Shown here: piece by piece, positions 25,953-37,368 of the stretch
Position numbering within the stretch: position 1 is the first letter of the stretch
How the letters are laid out: the number at the start of each line of letters is the position of its first letter
Assembly (NCBI GenBank): GCA_009667805.1
Contig: CM019070.1
Location: 57,664,735 to 57,728,734, forward strand
From: Leptobrachium leishanense
Lineage: Eukaryota; Chordata; Amphibia; Anura; Megophryidae
Reading direction: 5' to 3'
DNA length: 64,000 bases
Program-made: the position numbers and the translations under genes
The notes under the pieces: generated by a model
Told to the model about the DNA's origin: nothing
Seen by the model: the letters and a program-made list of their open reading frames with translations, nothing else
Database searches by the model: none

Positions 25953-28900
25953 CAGTGGCGTCGTAAAGTGGGGGCGGGGGGTGCGGCCCGCACCAGGTGA
26001 CACCTGCCTTTAGGGTGACACAGTCACCCTAAGGGTGGGTGTCTCACCCTCCGCCGCGTATTCGCTCCCTGCGAGCGTCCGAAGCATGCAGCTTCGGCGC
26101 TCGCCTGGGGGAAACACGTCACCAGCCAATCGCGGCTGGTCACGTGGCTCCCCCAGGCGAGCGCCCAAGCTGCGCACCGCCACGCTCAGAGGGAGCAAAC
26201 ACGTGGCCAGGAGGTGAGCTGGGGCATATCCATGCGGTGCTGGGGCATATCCATTTGCTGGGGCAGTATCCATCTGCTGGGGCATTCCATGTGCTGGGGC
26301 ATATCCATGAGGTGCTGGGGCATATCCATGAGGTGCTGGGGCATATCCATGAGGAGCTGGGGCATATCCATGAGCTGCTGGGGCAAATCCATGAGGTGCT
26401 GGGGCAAATCCATGAGGTGCTGGGGCAAATCCATGAGGTGCTGGGGCATATCCATGAGGAGCTGGGGCATATCCATGAGGTGCTGGGGCATATCCATGAG
26501 GTGCTGGGGCATATCCATGAGGAGCTGGGGCAAATCCATGAGGTGCTGGGGCATATCCATGAGCTGGGGCATATCCATGAGGTGCTGGGGCAAATCCATG
26601 AGGTGATGGGGCATATCCATGAGGTGCTGGGGCATATCCATGAGGAGCTGGGGCAAATCCATGAGGTGCTGGGGCAAATCCATGAGGTGCTGGGGCATAT
26701 CCATGAGGAACTGGGGCATATCCATGAGGTGCTGGGGCATATCCATGAGGTGCTGGGGCAAATCCATGAGAGGTGCTGGGGCATATCCATGAGGTGCTGG
26801 GGCATATCCATGAGCTGCTGGGGCATATCCATGAGCTGTTGGGGCATATCCATGAGGAGCTGGGGCATATCCATGAGGTGCTGGGGCATATCCATGAGGT
26901 GCTGGGGCAAATCCATGAGGTGCTGGGACATATCCATGAGGAGCTGGGGCAAATCCATGAGGAGCTGGGGCAAATCCATGAGGTGCTGGGGCATATCCAT
27001 GAGGAGCTGGGGCATATCCATGAGGAGCTGGGGCATATCCATGAGGTGCTGGGGCATATCCATGAGGTGCTGGGGCAAATCCATGAGGTGCTGGGGCAAA
27101 TCCATGAGGTGCTGGGGCATATCCATGAGCTGGGGCATATCCATGAGGTGCCGGGGCAAATCCATGAGGTGCTGGGGCAAATCCATGAGGTGATGGGGCA
27201 TATCCATGAGGAGCTGGGGCAAATCCATGAGGTGCTGGGGCAAATCCATGAGGTGCTGGGGCATATCCATGAGGAACTGGGGCATATCCATGAGGTGCTG
27301 GGGCATATCCATGAGGTGCTGGGGCAAATCCATGAGAGGTGCTGGGGCATATCCATGAGGTGCTGGGGCATATCCATGAGCTGCTGGGGCATATCCATGA
27401 GAGGTGCTGGGGCAAATCCATGAGGTGCTGGGGCATATCCATGAGGAGCTGGGGCATATCCATGAGGTGCTGGGGCATATCCATGAGGTGCTGGGGCATA
27501 TCCATGAGGAGCTGGGGCAAATCCATGAGGTGCTGGGGCAAATCCATGAGGTGCTGGGGCATATCCATGAGCTGGGGCATATCCATGAGGTGCTGGGGCA
27601 AATCCATGAGGTGATGGGGCATATCCATGAGGTGCTGGGGCATATCCATGAGGAGCTGGGGCAAATCCATGAGGTGCTGGGGCAAATCCATGAGGTGCTG
27701 GGGCATATCCATGAGGAACTGGGGCATATCCATGAGGTGCTGGGGCATATCCATGAGGTGCTGGGGCAAATCCATGAGAGGTGCTGGGGCATATCCATGA
27801 GGTGCTGGGGCATATCCATGAGCTGCTGGGGCATATCCATGAGCTGTTGGGGCATATCCATGAGGAGCTGGGGCATATCCATGAGGTGCTGGGGCATATC
27901 CATGAGGTGCTGGGGCAAATCCATGAGGTGCTGGGACATATCCATGAGGAGCTGGGGCAAATCCATGAGGAGCTGGGGCAAATCCATGAGGTGCTGGGGC
28001 ATATCCATGAGGTGCTGGGGCATATGCATGAGGTGCTGGGGCATATGCATGAGGTGCTGGGGCATATCCATGAGGTGCTGGGGCAAATCCATGAGGTGCT
28101 GGGACATATCCATGAGGAGCTGGGGCAAATCCATGAGGAGCTGGGGCAAATCCATGAGGTGCTGGGGCATATCCATGAGGAGCTGGGGCATATCCATGAG
28201 GAGCTGGGGCATATCCATGAGCTGCTGGGGCATATCCATGAGCTGGGGCAATATCCATGAGCTGGGGCAAAATCCATGAGAGGAGCTGGGGCAAATCCAT
28301 GAGCTGCTGGGGCATATCCATGAGCTGCTGGGGCAAATCCATGAGGAGCTGGGGCATATCCAAGAGGTGCTGGGGCATAACCATGAGGTGCTGGGGCAAA
28401 TCCATGAGAGGAGCTGGGGCAAATCCATGAGAGGAGCTGGGGCATATCCACGAGGTGCTGGGGCATATCCATGAGCTGCTGGGGCATATCCATGAGCTGC
28501 TGGGGCAGTATATCCATGAGCTGGGGCAAAATCCATGAGAGGAGCTGGGGCAAAATCTATGAGAGGTGCTGGGGCAAATCCATGAGCTGCTGGGGCAAAT
28601 CCATGAGCTGCTGGGGCATATCCATGAGCTGCTGGGGCAAATCCATGAGCTGCTGGGGCATATCCATGAGGTGCTGGGGCATATCCATGAGCTGCTGGGG
28701 CATTCCATGTGCTGGGCAGTATCCATGAGCTGGGGCAATATCCATGAGCTGGGGCAGTATATCCATGAGCTGGGGCAGTATATCCATGAGCTGGGGCAAT
28801 ATCCATGAGCTGGGGCAGTATCCATGAGCTGGGGCAATATCCATGAGCTGGGGCAGTATCCATGTGCTGGGGCAGTATATCCATGAGCTGCTGGGGCAGT

Positions 28901-30061
28901 ATATTCATGAGCTGGGGCAGTATATCCATGAGCTGCTGGGGCAGTATCCATGAGCTGGGTCAGTATATCCATGAGCTGCTGGGGCAGTATATCCATGAGC
29001 TAGGGCAGTATATCCATGAGCTGCTGGGGCAGTATCCATGAGCTGGGGCAGTATATCCATGAGCTGCTGGGGCAGTATATCCATGAGCTGGGGCAGTATA
29101 TCCATGTGCTGGGGCAGTATATCCATGAGCTGGGGCAGTATCCATGAGCTGGGGCATATCCATGTGCTGGGGCAATATCCATGAGCTGGGGAAAAATCCA
29201 TGAGAGGAGCTGGGACAAAATCCATGAGAGCAGCTGGGGCATTATCAATGAGAGCAGCTGGGGCAGTATATGCATGAGAGCAGCTGGGGCAGTATATGCA
29301 TGAGAACAGCTGGGGCAGTATCCATGAGAGGAGCTGGGGCAGTATCCATGAGAGGAGCTGGGGCAGTATATCCATGAGAGGAGCTGGGGCAGTATATCCA
29401 TGAGAGGAGCTGGGGCAATATCCATGAAAGGAGCTGGGGCAGTATATCCATGAGAGGAGCTGGGGCAATATCCATGAGAGGAGCTGGGGCAATAGCCATG
29501 AGCGGAGCTGGGGCAATATCCATGAGAGGAGCTGGGGCATATCCATGTGTGCTGGGGGCAGTATCCATGAGAGCTGGGGCAATATCCATGTGTGAGCTGG
29601 TCTGGGGCAATATATCCATGTGTGAGCTGGTCTGGGGCAATATATCCATGTGTGAGCTGAGGCGCAATATATCCATATGTGGACTGAGGTGCAATATATC
29701 CATATGTGAGCTGGGGCAATATATATCCATGGGTGAGCTGCTGGGGGAAATATATATCCAGAGCTGCTGGGGGCAATATATCCAGAGCTGCTGGGGGCAA
29801 TATATATCCATGTGTGCTTTCACTGCCTTCGAACAGGCAACATACTTGCTGGCAGTTGGCAAAAAGTTGTGTGAGCATATGAGAGAGCTCCACAGCAATA
29901 AACCTCACAGTAATGTCTGCCGTGTGTATGAGCATTCAGTGTTATATGGGAGTACTGATTTAGGAGTAAGAGTAGTTAAAAAAAATCTGTAAAACTCGGG
30001 GGGGGGGGGGTGACACCATAAGTTACCGCACCGGGTGACACCAACCCTAGTGACGCCACTG
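25953..30061. mobile_element. hAT-type element with an expanded minisatellite interior
   Basis: CAGTGGCGTC at 25953 and its reverse complement GACGCCACTG ending at 30061, flanked by a perfect 8-bp duplication GAGGGAGG (25945-25952 and 30062-30069). Subterminal motifs with GGTGACACC occur at both ends. The 4.1-kb interior is nearly all tandem repeat (26214-29815). No transposase. Confidence 0.88.
26214..29815. repeat. Minisatellite, 21-bp units with variants
   Basis: From about 26214 to 28700 the unit is 21 bp with core GGTGCTGGGGCATATCC; variants change GCATATCC to GCAAATCC or GGTGCT to GAGCT. From 28700 to 29815 units of about 18-26 bp with GCTGGGGCAGTATATCCATG prevail. Marker variants recur 1008 bp apart (for example GAGGAACTGG at 26705 and 27713, CTGTTGG at 26836 and 27844), showing a higher-order repeat. 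As 21 is a multiple of three and the unit lacks stops, several frames stay open for over 900 codons on the minus strand; these are not genes. Confidence 0.95.
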
Positions 30062-30069
30062 GAGGGAGG

Positions 30070-30185
30070 CACATGGGGACTTAGATAAAACCAAAAAACT
30101 CTTATTGGTTAAACATCGGCGTTTTTTTACTTGTAACCAGTAAAAGTTTTTTTGTTTTATTTAAGTCCCTGTGTGCCTCCCTTCA
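30070..30185. repeat. Inverted repeat (AAACC...GGTT arms)
   Basis: GGGAGGCACATGGGGACTTA at about 30065 is mirrored by TAAGTCCCTGTGTGCCTCCC ending at 30181, with further paired AAACTCTTATTGG and CCAGTAAAAGTTT. Hairpin-forming; the hAT element inserted at its left border. Confidence 0.75.
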
Positions 30186-30190
30186 CCATT

Positions 30191-30198
<8 letters not shown>

Positions 30199-30222
<24 letters not shown>

Positions 30223-30440
30223 AATATATAAATATATATTTGTCTGTGTGTATGTATTTGAGGTCTGGTGTGAGTAAACATGTATCTGAGGTTTGATGTG
30301 GGTACACATGTATCTGAGGTCTGGTGCGGGTATACATGTATGTGAGGTCTGGTGTGTGAGTGTGGGTAGATATGTATCTGAGGTCTGGTGGTTGTGTGTG
30401 TATATATCTGCGGTCTGGTGTCTGTGTGTTCATGGTGTGT
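30199..30440. repeat. (TA)n microsatellite and GT-rich minisatellite
   Basis: A TATATA run at 30199-30238 followed by about six copies of a roughly 30-36 bp unit containing TATCTGAGGTCTGGTGTG. The T-H-T-R-P-Q frames on the minus strand come from this repeat. Confidence 0.85.
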
Positions 30441-31085
30441 GCAGGCCTTTGCATTGAGAAAATGGCGTGTCTGGCCATACATTTCAATATTAACATAAAT
30501 TGGACAGGTTTTCAGCAATATCAAAAATAATTTTTTGGAAAGTGGTCAGATGACATTAAATAAAAGCATCGGTAATCGGTATTGGTGAATACCTGAGAAA
30601 AAAAACCTTAAAAAATGGTATTGGTGCATCCCTAAAGAAGATCTTTGTCAAGAGATTAGTGAAATCCCATCTTTGATGCATTTACTTTCTCAGTCTAAAA
30701 CTACAATAATCACATCAAATAAAGAATAGGTTAGGGGTGGTGTATGTGCTAGTTATTGCATTTAGAGACTGTTTTTTTTGGTCTTGTGTGGTTGTTTTTC
30801 AGGCTTTGAAGGTCGCTCACACAGCCACGCACAAGGCTGTAATATACATTTTCATAAATGTTTTATAATAATAATTATTAATCAATAGTGCTATTTTTTA
30901 TTTAAAAGGTAGATAATAACTGGACTTTGAACAAAATGCAAATTAGTTTTTATATATGGTTTACAATAAACGACTAGGATGGGACTATAAAATGATGATG
31001 TAGAACCAGGGTAAAATAGACCAATGTGAACAACAGTTTTTATAGTATAGTGTTATAGCTAAAGGCCACATGCAGAACTGTCCCT
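30441..31085. other. Intergenic, nothing recognised
   Basis: AT-rich sequence without coding frame or defined repeat ends. Confidence 0.4.
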
Positions 31086-32928
31086 TTAACTCTTTCACTG
31101 CTGAGCCGTATCACCCCCCACCCCGTGTGCTGAGCTCTTTTTCACCATTTTTGCTCATCGAGTTTAAACACTAGTTGAAGTAATGTATTGTTATAGGACC
31201 CAGACATATATAATTTGTTTCAGCGTACTCAACAGATTCAAAATATAGCCTTACTATATGTATATGTCGTGTCACTTCAGAATGCTATTACAAAAAATGT
31301 CAAAAATGTGTAAATTTCCGTCTGGATTTCAATCATCAGCAGTGTGTCAATTTATTTTTCACATTTTATCATCCAAACATTTGTGGTTATGTATTGTGTC
31401 TCACACAACTCTCTGTGGAGTACGTCAGACTCCGGGACAGGATACTGGCATGAGCCGCTATCATAATGCCTTGCTCATAATAGGAGTTGCTAAAAGAAAG
31501 CCACAAATGGATAACTGCTTGTGCCACCTTTTGACATTTGCTGCTCCCTTTTGCCAGCATGGACAGAATACGGACTGTTGATTTCAACATGTAACTGTGT
31601 ATTAATTATTTATTTAGTCAGTTCAGTGAATCAATATATTTCTGATAAAAAGAAATTATAAAACGGGAGTCCTAAATAGTGCATAAAGTCGGTAGGATAG
31701 TACATTATTTGCCTGCATAGAGCACTGATCAGATAGCAATTTATTAAAGTTTTCATTTTTTTAATTAAATATTTTATTCTTTACACAATTATTTCAGGGA
31801 TATTACATTTTAAAGATTGCATGGCATCACTGATCATTGCAAAGGGTTCTGAGAGTGTCAAATGAGAAGCCTATTACTGCATTTTTCTGAGAAAATACAC
31901 AATTTTAACCAAAGCTGAAAAAAATTTAAATTTTCATTTGTATTTTGGAGGATGGTGTTTTATGAATATTATGACTATGTATAAAACACTGACCTTGCTC
32001 TCGTCATGGGAAATGAGAAGGTGAGTAATGACAGTGGTATTTCTCTGTTTATATGTGACAAATGGCAATGCCATTGCTTTGGAACAAAAAACAAATCTTA
32101 TTTGTGGGTTTGTGTTTTATTTTTTTACATGGTTATGTTTGGTGTCATTACAAAGGCCAGAATGTGGCCTGTCCATTAACACCTAACTTGATTTTGTGGG
32201 ACCCCCCATTCTCCTCACAGCGGTCTGGTGGCTTGTGTATTAGATGAACCAACTTGTAATAACACTTTGCTCCATCACTTCCACATTTGATCACTGCGAT
32301 GGAAATGATAAGGTAAGTTAGCCCAGTGGCATTATTTCCTTTAGAAGTAAAAGCACATAATGCCACTGCCTTAGAAATGAGAAAAAAAGCAGCAAGTGTT
32401 GCATTTAATTTTTTTTTTCTTTTTGCATATAACGTGATCATATTTGGTATTGTTGGAAAGGCCAGACTCTGACTTTTCCAATGACATCTCACATGACCCT
32501 CTGCGTTGTAAAAATCAGAGATGCAGGGTTCCAAAGTCTCCTTGCTGCAGTGCAGTGGTTTTCAATGAAACAATGCATTATAATGCATTGTACCATCGCC
32601 TCCACATTTGCTGGCATCATGGGAAGTAAGAAGATGAATTAGTGCAGCATCATTGTTCACTTTATACTGTACACTTTATAGACCCCTATATCTCTTCCAT
32701 AGGGAATCCCCTTCCTGGCAGGGGGAAAATGCCCTTTCTGAAGTCATCACCTGGGGGGGTCCAAGGTACTGTCTGACTTCCAGGGTGTCAGACCACTACG
32801 GGATTTCCCCCAGACAACGAAGGATCAGCCCCCAGAACTGCCGGTAAGTGATGACGTCTGGAGGACATCCTTGTTGGGAAGAAACACTAGAATGTCCCCC
32901 CACACATCATCCGCAGTCAATGGGTTAA
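31086..32928. mobile_element. TTAA-flanked element with internal repeats
   Basis: TTAACTCTTTCACTGCTGAG at 31086 and TTAACCCATTGACTGCGG (reverse complement) ending at 32928. Within it, 31990-32280, 32280-32560 and part of the following sequence are imperfect repeats of about 280 bp (ATGAGAAGGTGAGT- and GATAAGGTAAGTTA-like starts, GGCAATGCCATTG, GGAAAGGCCAGA). No transposase frame. It may be two elements rather than one. Confidence 0.55.
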
Positions 32929-33051
32929 ATTCAATTTTAACCCCTTAAGGTCCAAGGGACTTTAAAGTCAATGCGTTTATGACAGAACAGTTCTGTGATT
33001 GGTTCTTAAGGTGTATATGTTCCAAAATAAAGTATATTAATGCTATACCTA

Positions 33052-33988
33052 TGTAGCGCTGTTTAAAGACTGTGTTTGCTGCATTTACTTATTATGGCCA
33101 CCAGGGGGAGACAGAGGCAATATGAACTATGTTGGACATAAACGGAACTACACTTTCCATCATGCTTTGCGGGAGTGCAGGAAGTGGGTGGGAGGAAGAG
33201 GAAGGAGATCAGCAGCCTCGTGCGGAGGAGAGGCAGAGTGAGCCGAGCGGCGAAAGGTGGAGGACGCACGTGAGACTGCCAGGGATCGTGACCAGGCCGG
33301 AGTGCAGGCGCTGCCTCGCTGGTACTGGAGATCGGGACAGTGACTTTGCAGAGACCTGCCTACACACCGCTGAGAGGTCGGAGTAGCGATCTAGTTTCAG
33401 CTGGACCCCGAGTTAGGAGACCGCGATGATCCATTGGGAGTGCAGGCGGTAGACCGTTGTTCACAGTGTGGAGATCAGACAAGCAAGGAGCAGATCCGGT
33501 GGCACAGAGTCCCAGTGCATAAGCGGAGAGACATCCTTGGTCGGGCGCTGAACAGATTGTCTATCGGATGGGTGAGAGGCCTCCCAGGCCGCAGTTCCAA
33601 ATCTATGAACCGCACGCTGCATTATTGTTTAAATCTACATGGCCCCAACTTGACTAGTCGAAGATTTGTTTGTTTCATTCACTGGCCAGTTGAATACAGT
33701 ACCCGGGTACCCGAGACAATACACATACACCTTTTTGAGATATTACATTCACGGGACTTACACTCCAGAACTAAAGGGGTTAAACGTTCTTTTGCCGCCG
33801 CGTGTTTTTCCCGCATTTCGAAATCCTGTCGTTCAAATACCGTATCTACATTATATATGCTTCTTTATTGGGATCAGTAAAGAATATGATCTATAAAAAT
33901 CCACAACAGTGCTGGTGTATATTTATTCCCTAGCGTGGGGAGACTAACCGAGGTTAATTCAGTGGCTCCTCCGGGAGTGAGCGCTACA
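33052..33988. mobile_element. Probable solo LTR
   Basis: 937 bp beginning TGTAGCGCTG and ending GTGAGCGCTACA (TG...CA), with CCTA on both sides (33048-33051 and 33989-33992). Contains a GC-rich middle part and an AT-rich 3' part. No gag or pol near. The orientation is not certain. Open frames inside have no similarity. Confidence 0.65.
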
Positions 33989-34580
33989 CCTATAATTACC
34001 TATATTGGCAGTTATAGTAATAGGTTATTCCCTGGGGAAAATATATGGAAACTAGAGAGATGTGAAAGTCCTTGAATTAAGTTTTTTAATAAATTTTTTT
34101 ATTATTTGTACTCATTGCAAGGTCCTGTTTAGTATCATTGGAAATCATTTGGTATTATCGTCAATAATACCCCATATGACCAGCTATGGGGTCATATGGG
34201 GTATTCTGGAGATATTGCGGTCCAAAGGACACCTGTATCTCCTGAAAAGGGAATACCCTGCCGAGACACACACAGTTAATGTAAGGAGGCTGGGCTAAGC
34301 AGAGAGTGTCTTCCTTGTCACTGCAGGAGGCAGGCAGTTCATCCCAGGGTCTCCTGGAGCCGAGTCAGGTACTGATGACTTAGCTAGTCACCAGAGACTC
34401 TAACTCCTGGCTTTTGGGAAGTGTACTGATGAATCAATTCATTAACCGGTTGTTTATATCAAACCGTCCCAATGAATTGATTCATCAGAATGAACCGAGC
34501 TTCCTATCTATACTTCCTTCTGTAAAATCCCATCCTTTCTGCCATGGACTGCACTTACAGCAAACAACAACTAGACCAGG

Positions 34581-35324
34581 TGTCACGGCTTCCCCTGTGT
34601 CACAACAGCTGGCAGCACCATCCTTGCTGCACGCTGGCCGGTCGCTGAGTGAAGCAGCCGGCAATCGTGTCCGTTGGTCGGTGATGGTGATGATACAATG
34701 CCCGCTGGTTTGAAATCCAAGCAGTGAGTGGAGCTCACTGCCCTGTCGTTTTTATCCTGTTCAGTGCATTTCCCATTTTCTCGGATTGTTTATTATGTGT
34801 ATGACCCCTGGCTTTGCTTACTGACTATTCTCTTATGTTAACCCTCTGGCTCTCTGCTCCATTTATGTACTGACTCCTGACTTTTCGTGACTACCCTTCT
34901 GGCTCTTATTTTGGCTTCATATGACATACAGGGTTGTTCAGAGAGAGGTGAAAAGCAGGAGAATGACTGGAGAATGGAAAATTCTAGGTCAAAATAGCCG
35001 ATGTGCAAAGTGAGATGAAAGGGAGAATATTTCTGGTTTGGCTAATTTAACTTAGAATTTTCCATTCTCCAGTCATTCTCCTGCTTTTCACCGCTCTCTG
35101 AATAACCCTGATAGTATTGTGGATCTGACTCCTGGCATTGTATGAGTACCTGTTCTGGTCCCTGGCTTTGTCTAATTACTTGTTCTGGTTTTATAACTTT
35201 GGCTTACCCTGACTTCCTTTATTCTGTCTGTCTGCCTGTTCTGTGTTTAGCAATCCGGCTATTCTAAAGACCGGCAGTGTAGGTAGATAGTGTCTGTGTG
35301 TAGAGATTATAGGTATTCGTGACA
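34581..35324 (+). mobile_element. Solo LTR of a gypsy-type element, carrying a MITE
   Basis: Begins TGTCACGGCTTCCCC and ends ATTCGTGACA, like the LTR ends of the elements at 1857-13738. It repeats ACCCCTGGCTTTG and CTGACTCCTGG motifs that recall the 36-bp units in those LTRs. Flanks CCAGG and CATGG agree only partly. A 182-bp MITE lies at 34929-35110. Confidence 0.75.
34929..35110. mobile_element. Palindromic MITE, CAGGGTTRTTCAGAGAG family
   Basis: 182 bp; CAGGGTTGTTCAGAGAGAGG and its near reverse complement at the other end pair over about 75 nt. ATA on both flanks. A sister copy of the same length lies at 36621-36802. Confidence 0.85.
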
Positions 35325-36300
35325 CATGGCTGTCAAACGCATGGCCCCCCAGATGTTGATACCTACAATTACAGGAACCCAGCTGCGGACAGACTCATGC
35401 CCGTCCTACGACTAGTTTTCCCTGCTGGTCAGGTGCAACCCATCCCATTCGTCATCCATGCCCGGTTTTCCTTGATCCTGTCTGGCTTCTTCACGTGTGG
35501 TCAGTAGCCCTGATGGGTTTTCTTCAAAAGAGTGATCCACACTTTACTCAATGCTTCTGCATTCAGTTGCATTTGGCGTGTCCACCAAGAAGCTATGCCT
35601 GTGGTTCCTGAGTCTCCTGCATTCCCGCTCGGTTTGTTCCTGCCTTGCTGCCTACTGTGTTCCTGCCTTGTTGCCTGCTGTGTTCCTGCCCTATTTGCCC
35701 AGCTTGTTCCTGCCCTGCTGACCACCGTAACCCCTCAAGCCTCCTGCCATGTGACCTCTGCCATCCAGAGCCTCCTGCCCTGTGCCCTCTGCCTCCATTG
35801 TCATCTGGGTCTCCTGTACTCGCCTGCGAGTTCATTCCGTACCTGTGTCTTCTTGTGTCTCCTTATACTTTATCCCACCTGTGTCCAGCAATCTTCCTGT
35901 CTTGTCCCTGTGTTTCTGTTCTTTGTTCTCTCTGTCCTCTGACCAGCCCTTTACCTTCCCTGTTCCTCTCCTTTACTCCGAATACCCACCTATAGCTGTA
36001 CCAGTCTGCTGCCTTACCTGGATTATGCAATAAACCCTGTTTTGGACCCTACTCCAGCGTCTGCCTGTGTGTTACCGCATACTGGGCTCATACAATCGCC
36101 CCTCAGGCACACCACCCCCCTGAGACATAAATACCTCATGGAGTGACCATCTTCTCTATTGCACTATTGCATTGTGTCAAAGGACCACTGACAAACGCCC
36201 ATCCATACACATAGCCATATTACAGAGATCAAGACACAAGCACATACATAGCTAAATGCATATATTGCACACATGCCATTTAGGGTAGTTGCTGGAGGCA
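35325..36300. other. Unassigned repeat-like sequence with a polyadenylation signal
   Basis: Contains GTTCCTGCCTTGCTGCCT-type short repeats (35635-35720), a C/T-rich tract and GCAATAAACCCTGTTTTGGA near 36027-36046. This looks like the end of a retroelement transcript, but neither ends nor coding sequence were recognised. Confidence 0.35.
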
Positions 36301-36620
36301 GGATCAGGAACTAGGGTATTGCCAGGCTTTTTAGGGATCACAACCTATCAGGTCATTCATGCCAATAAAAATATAAATTACAAAAGCAAAGTATCTTGTT
36401 CACACAAAGTGATTTCTAACAGCACCTATTGTAGTTTAGAAATACATTGCTTGGAGTCTTATTTCTTTGTAGCTCTGTTATACACCTGCACTCCTTGAAT
36501 ATATCGAGGAACTCCTTAAAGGAGAGACTTTAGAAAAAAAGGTAGAGAGGGATTTGGGCCTAAAATAGGGACTGTCCCACCAAAATAGAGACATTTAGGA
36601 GGTATGTACCCAGATACATA

Positions 36621-36802
36621 CAGGGTTATCCAGAGAGAGGTGAAAACCAGGAGAATGACTGGAGAAGTGAAAATTCTAGGTCAAAATAGCCAATTTGGAA
36701 AGTGAGATGAAAGGGAGAATTTTTATGGTTTGGCTATTTTGACCTAGAGTTTTCACTTCTCCAGTCATTCTCCTGGTTTTCACCTCTCTAAGAATAAACC
36801 TG
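36621..36802. mobile_element. Palindromic MITE, sister of 34929-35110
   Basis: 182 bp; CAGGGTTATCCAGAGAGAGG start, ATA on both flanks, arms pairing around a short centre containing AATTTGGAAAGTGAGATGAA. Confidence 0.87.
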
Positions 36803-36856
36803 ATACTCTTACATTTACCCAGCTGTAAAAACACCCTGACAAATAACCACTGACAT

Positions 36857-36962
36857 ACACAGCTGTATGCAAACACCCAGATACACACATACACAGCTGT
36901 ATGCAAACACCCAGATACACACATACACAGCTGTATGCAAACATCCAGACACACACAGACAT
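36857..36962. repeat. Short tandem repeat, 34-bp unit, three copies
   Basis: CAGCTGTATGCAAACA recurs at 36860, 36894 and 36928, each followed by ACACACATAC-like sequence. Confidence 0.9.
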
Positions 36963-37368
36963 ACACATGATACTGAATACTTCTCTGACAAACACAAAAA
37001 ACAAACATACGTAGCATTGTACACACCCATATATTCACCAGATACATACACAAGCTTGGACGCATACAGGGTTATTCAAAGAGATCCGAATGGCTCCCAA
37101 AAGGGAACCGAAAGCTGAAAATCAGCATTCGGTTACTTTTCTTGGCCATTCAGCTATCCAGAGAGCAGGCAATTCGCCAAATCCTGACGAATTGCCTGCA
37201 CATACGGTGCCTGTTCGAGGGCAGTGAATCCCCATAGAGAAGCAATGTTTCGGCTATTCAGAGAACAAAAAACAGCAGTGAAAGGTTCCTGAATTGCCCT
37301 GCCATTCGGTGGTTTAATTCGGCATATTTATTCAGGCGAATCCCATAGGCTTCAATGTTACAAATATT

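Noticed and set aside
26010..29582. Very long open frames (over 900 codons) on the minus strand, and shorter ones on the plus strand, with heptad-like repeats
   Set aside because: They follow from a stop-free 21-bp minisatellite open in several frames on both strands. Frames overlap each other, have no unique sequence and sit between hAT ends.
30183..30524. Thr/His-rich open frames on the minus strand
   Set aside because: Derived from the (TA)n and GT-rich minisatellite.
33434..33880. 148-codon open frame
   Set aside because: Lies wholly in the probable solo LTR; no recognisable domain.
35532..36033. Overlapping open frames rich in Cys, Leu and Pro
   Set aside because: Caused by a C/T-rich repetitive tract, open in three frames; no similarity recognised.
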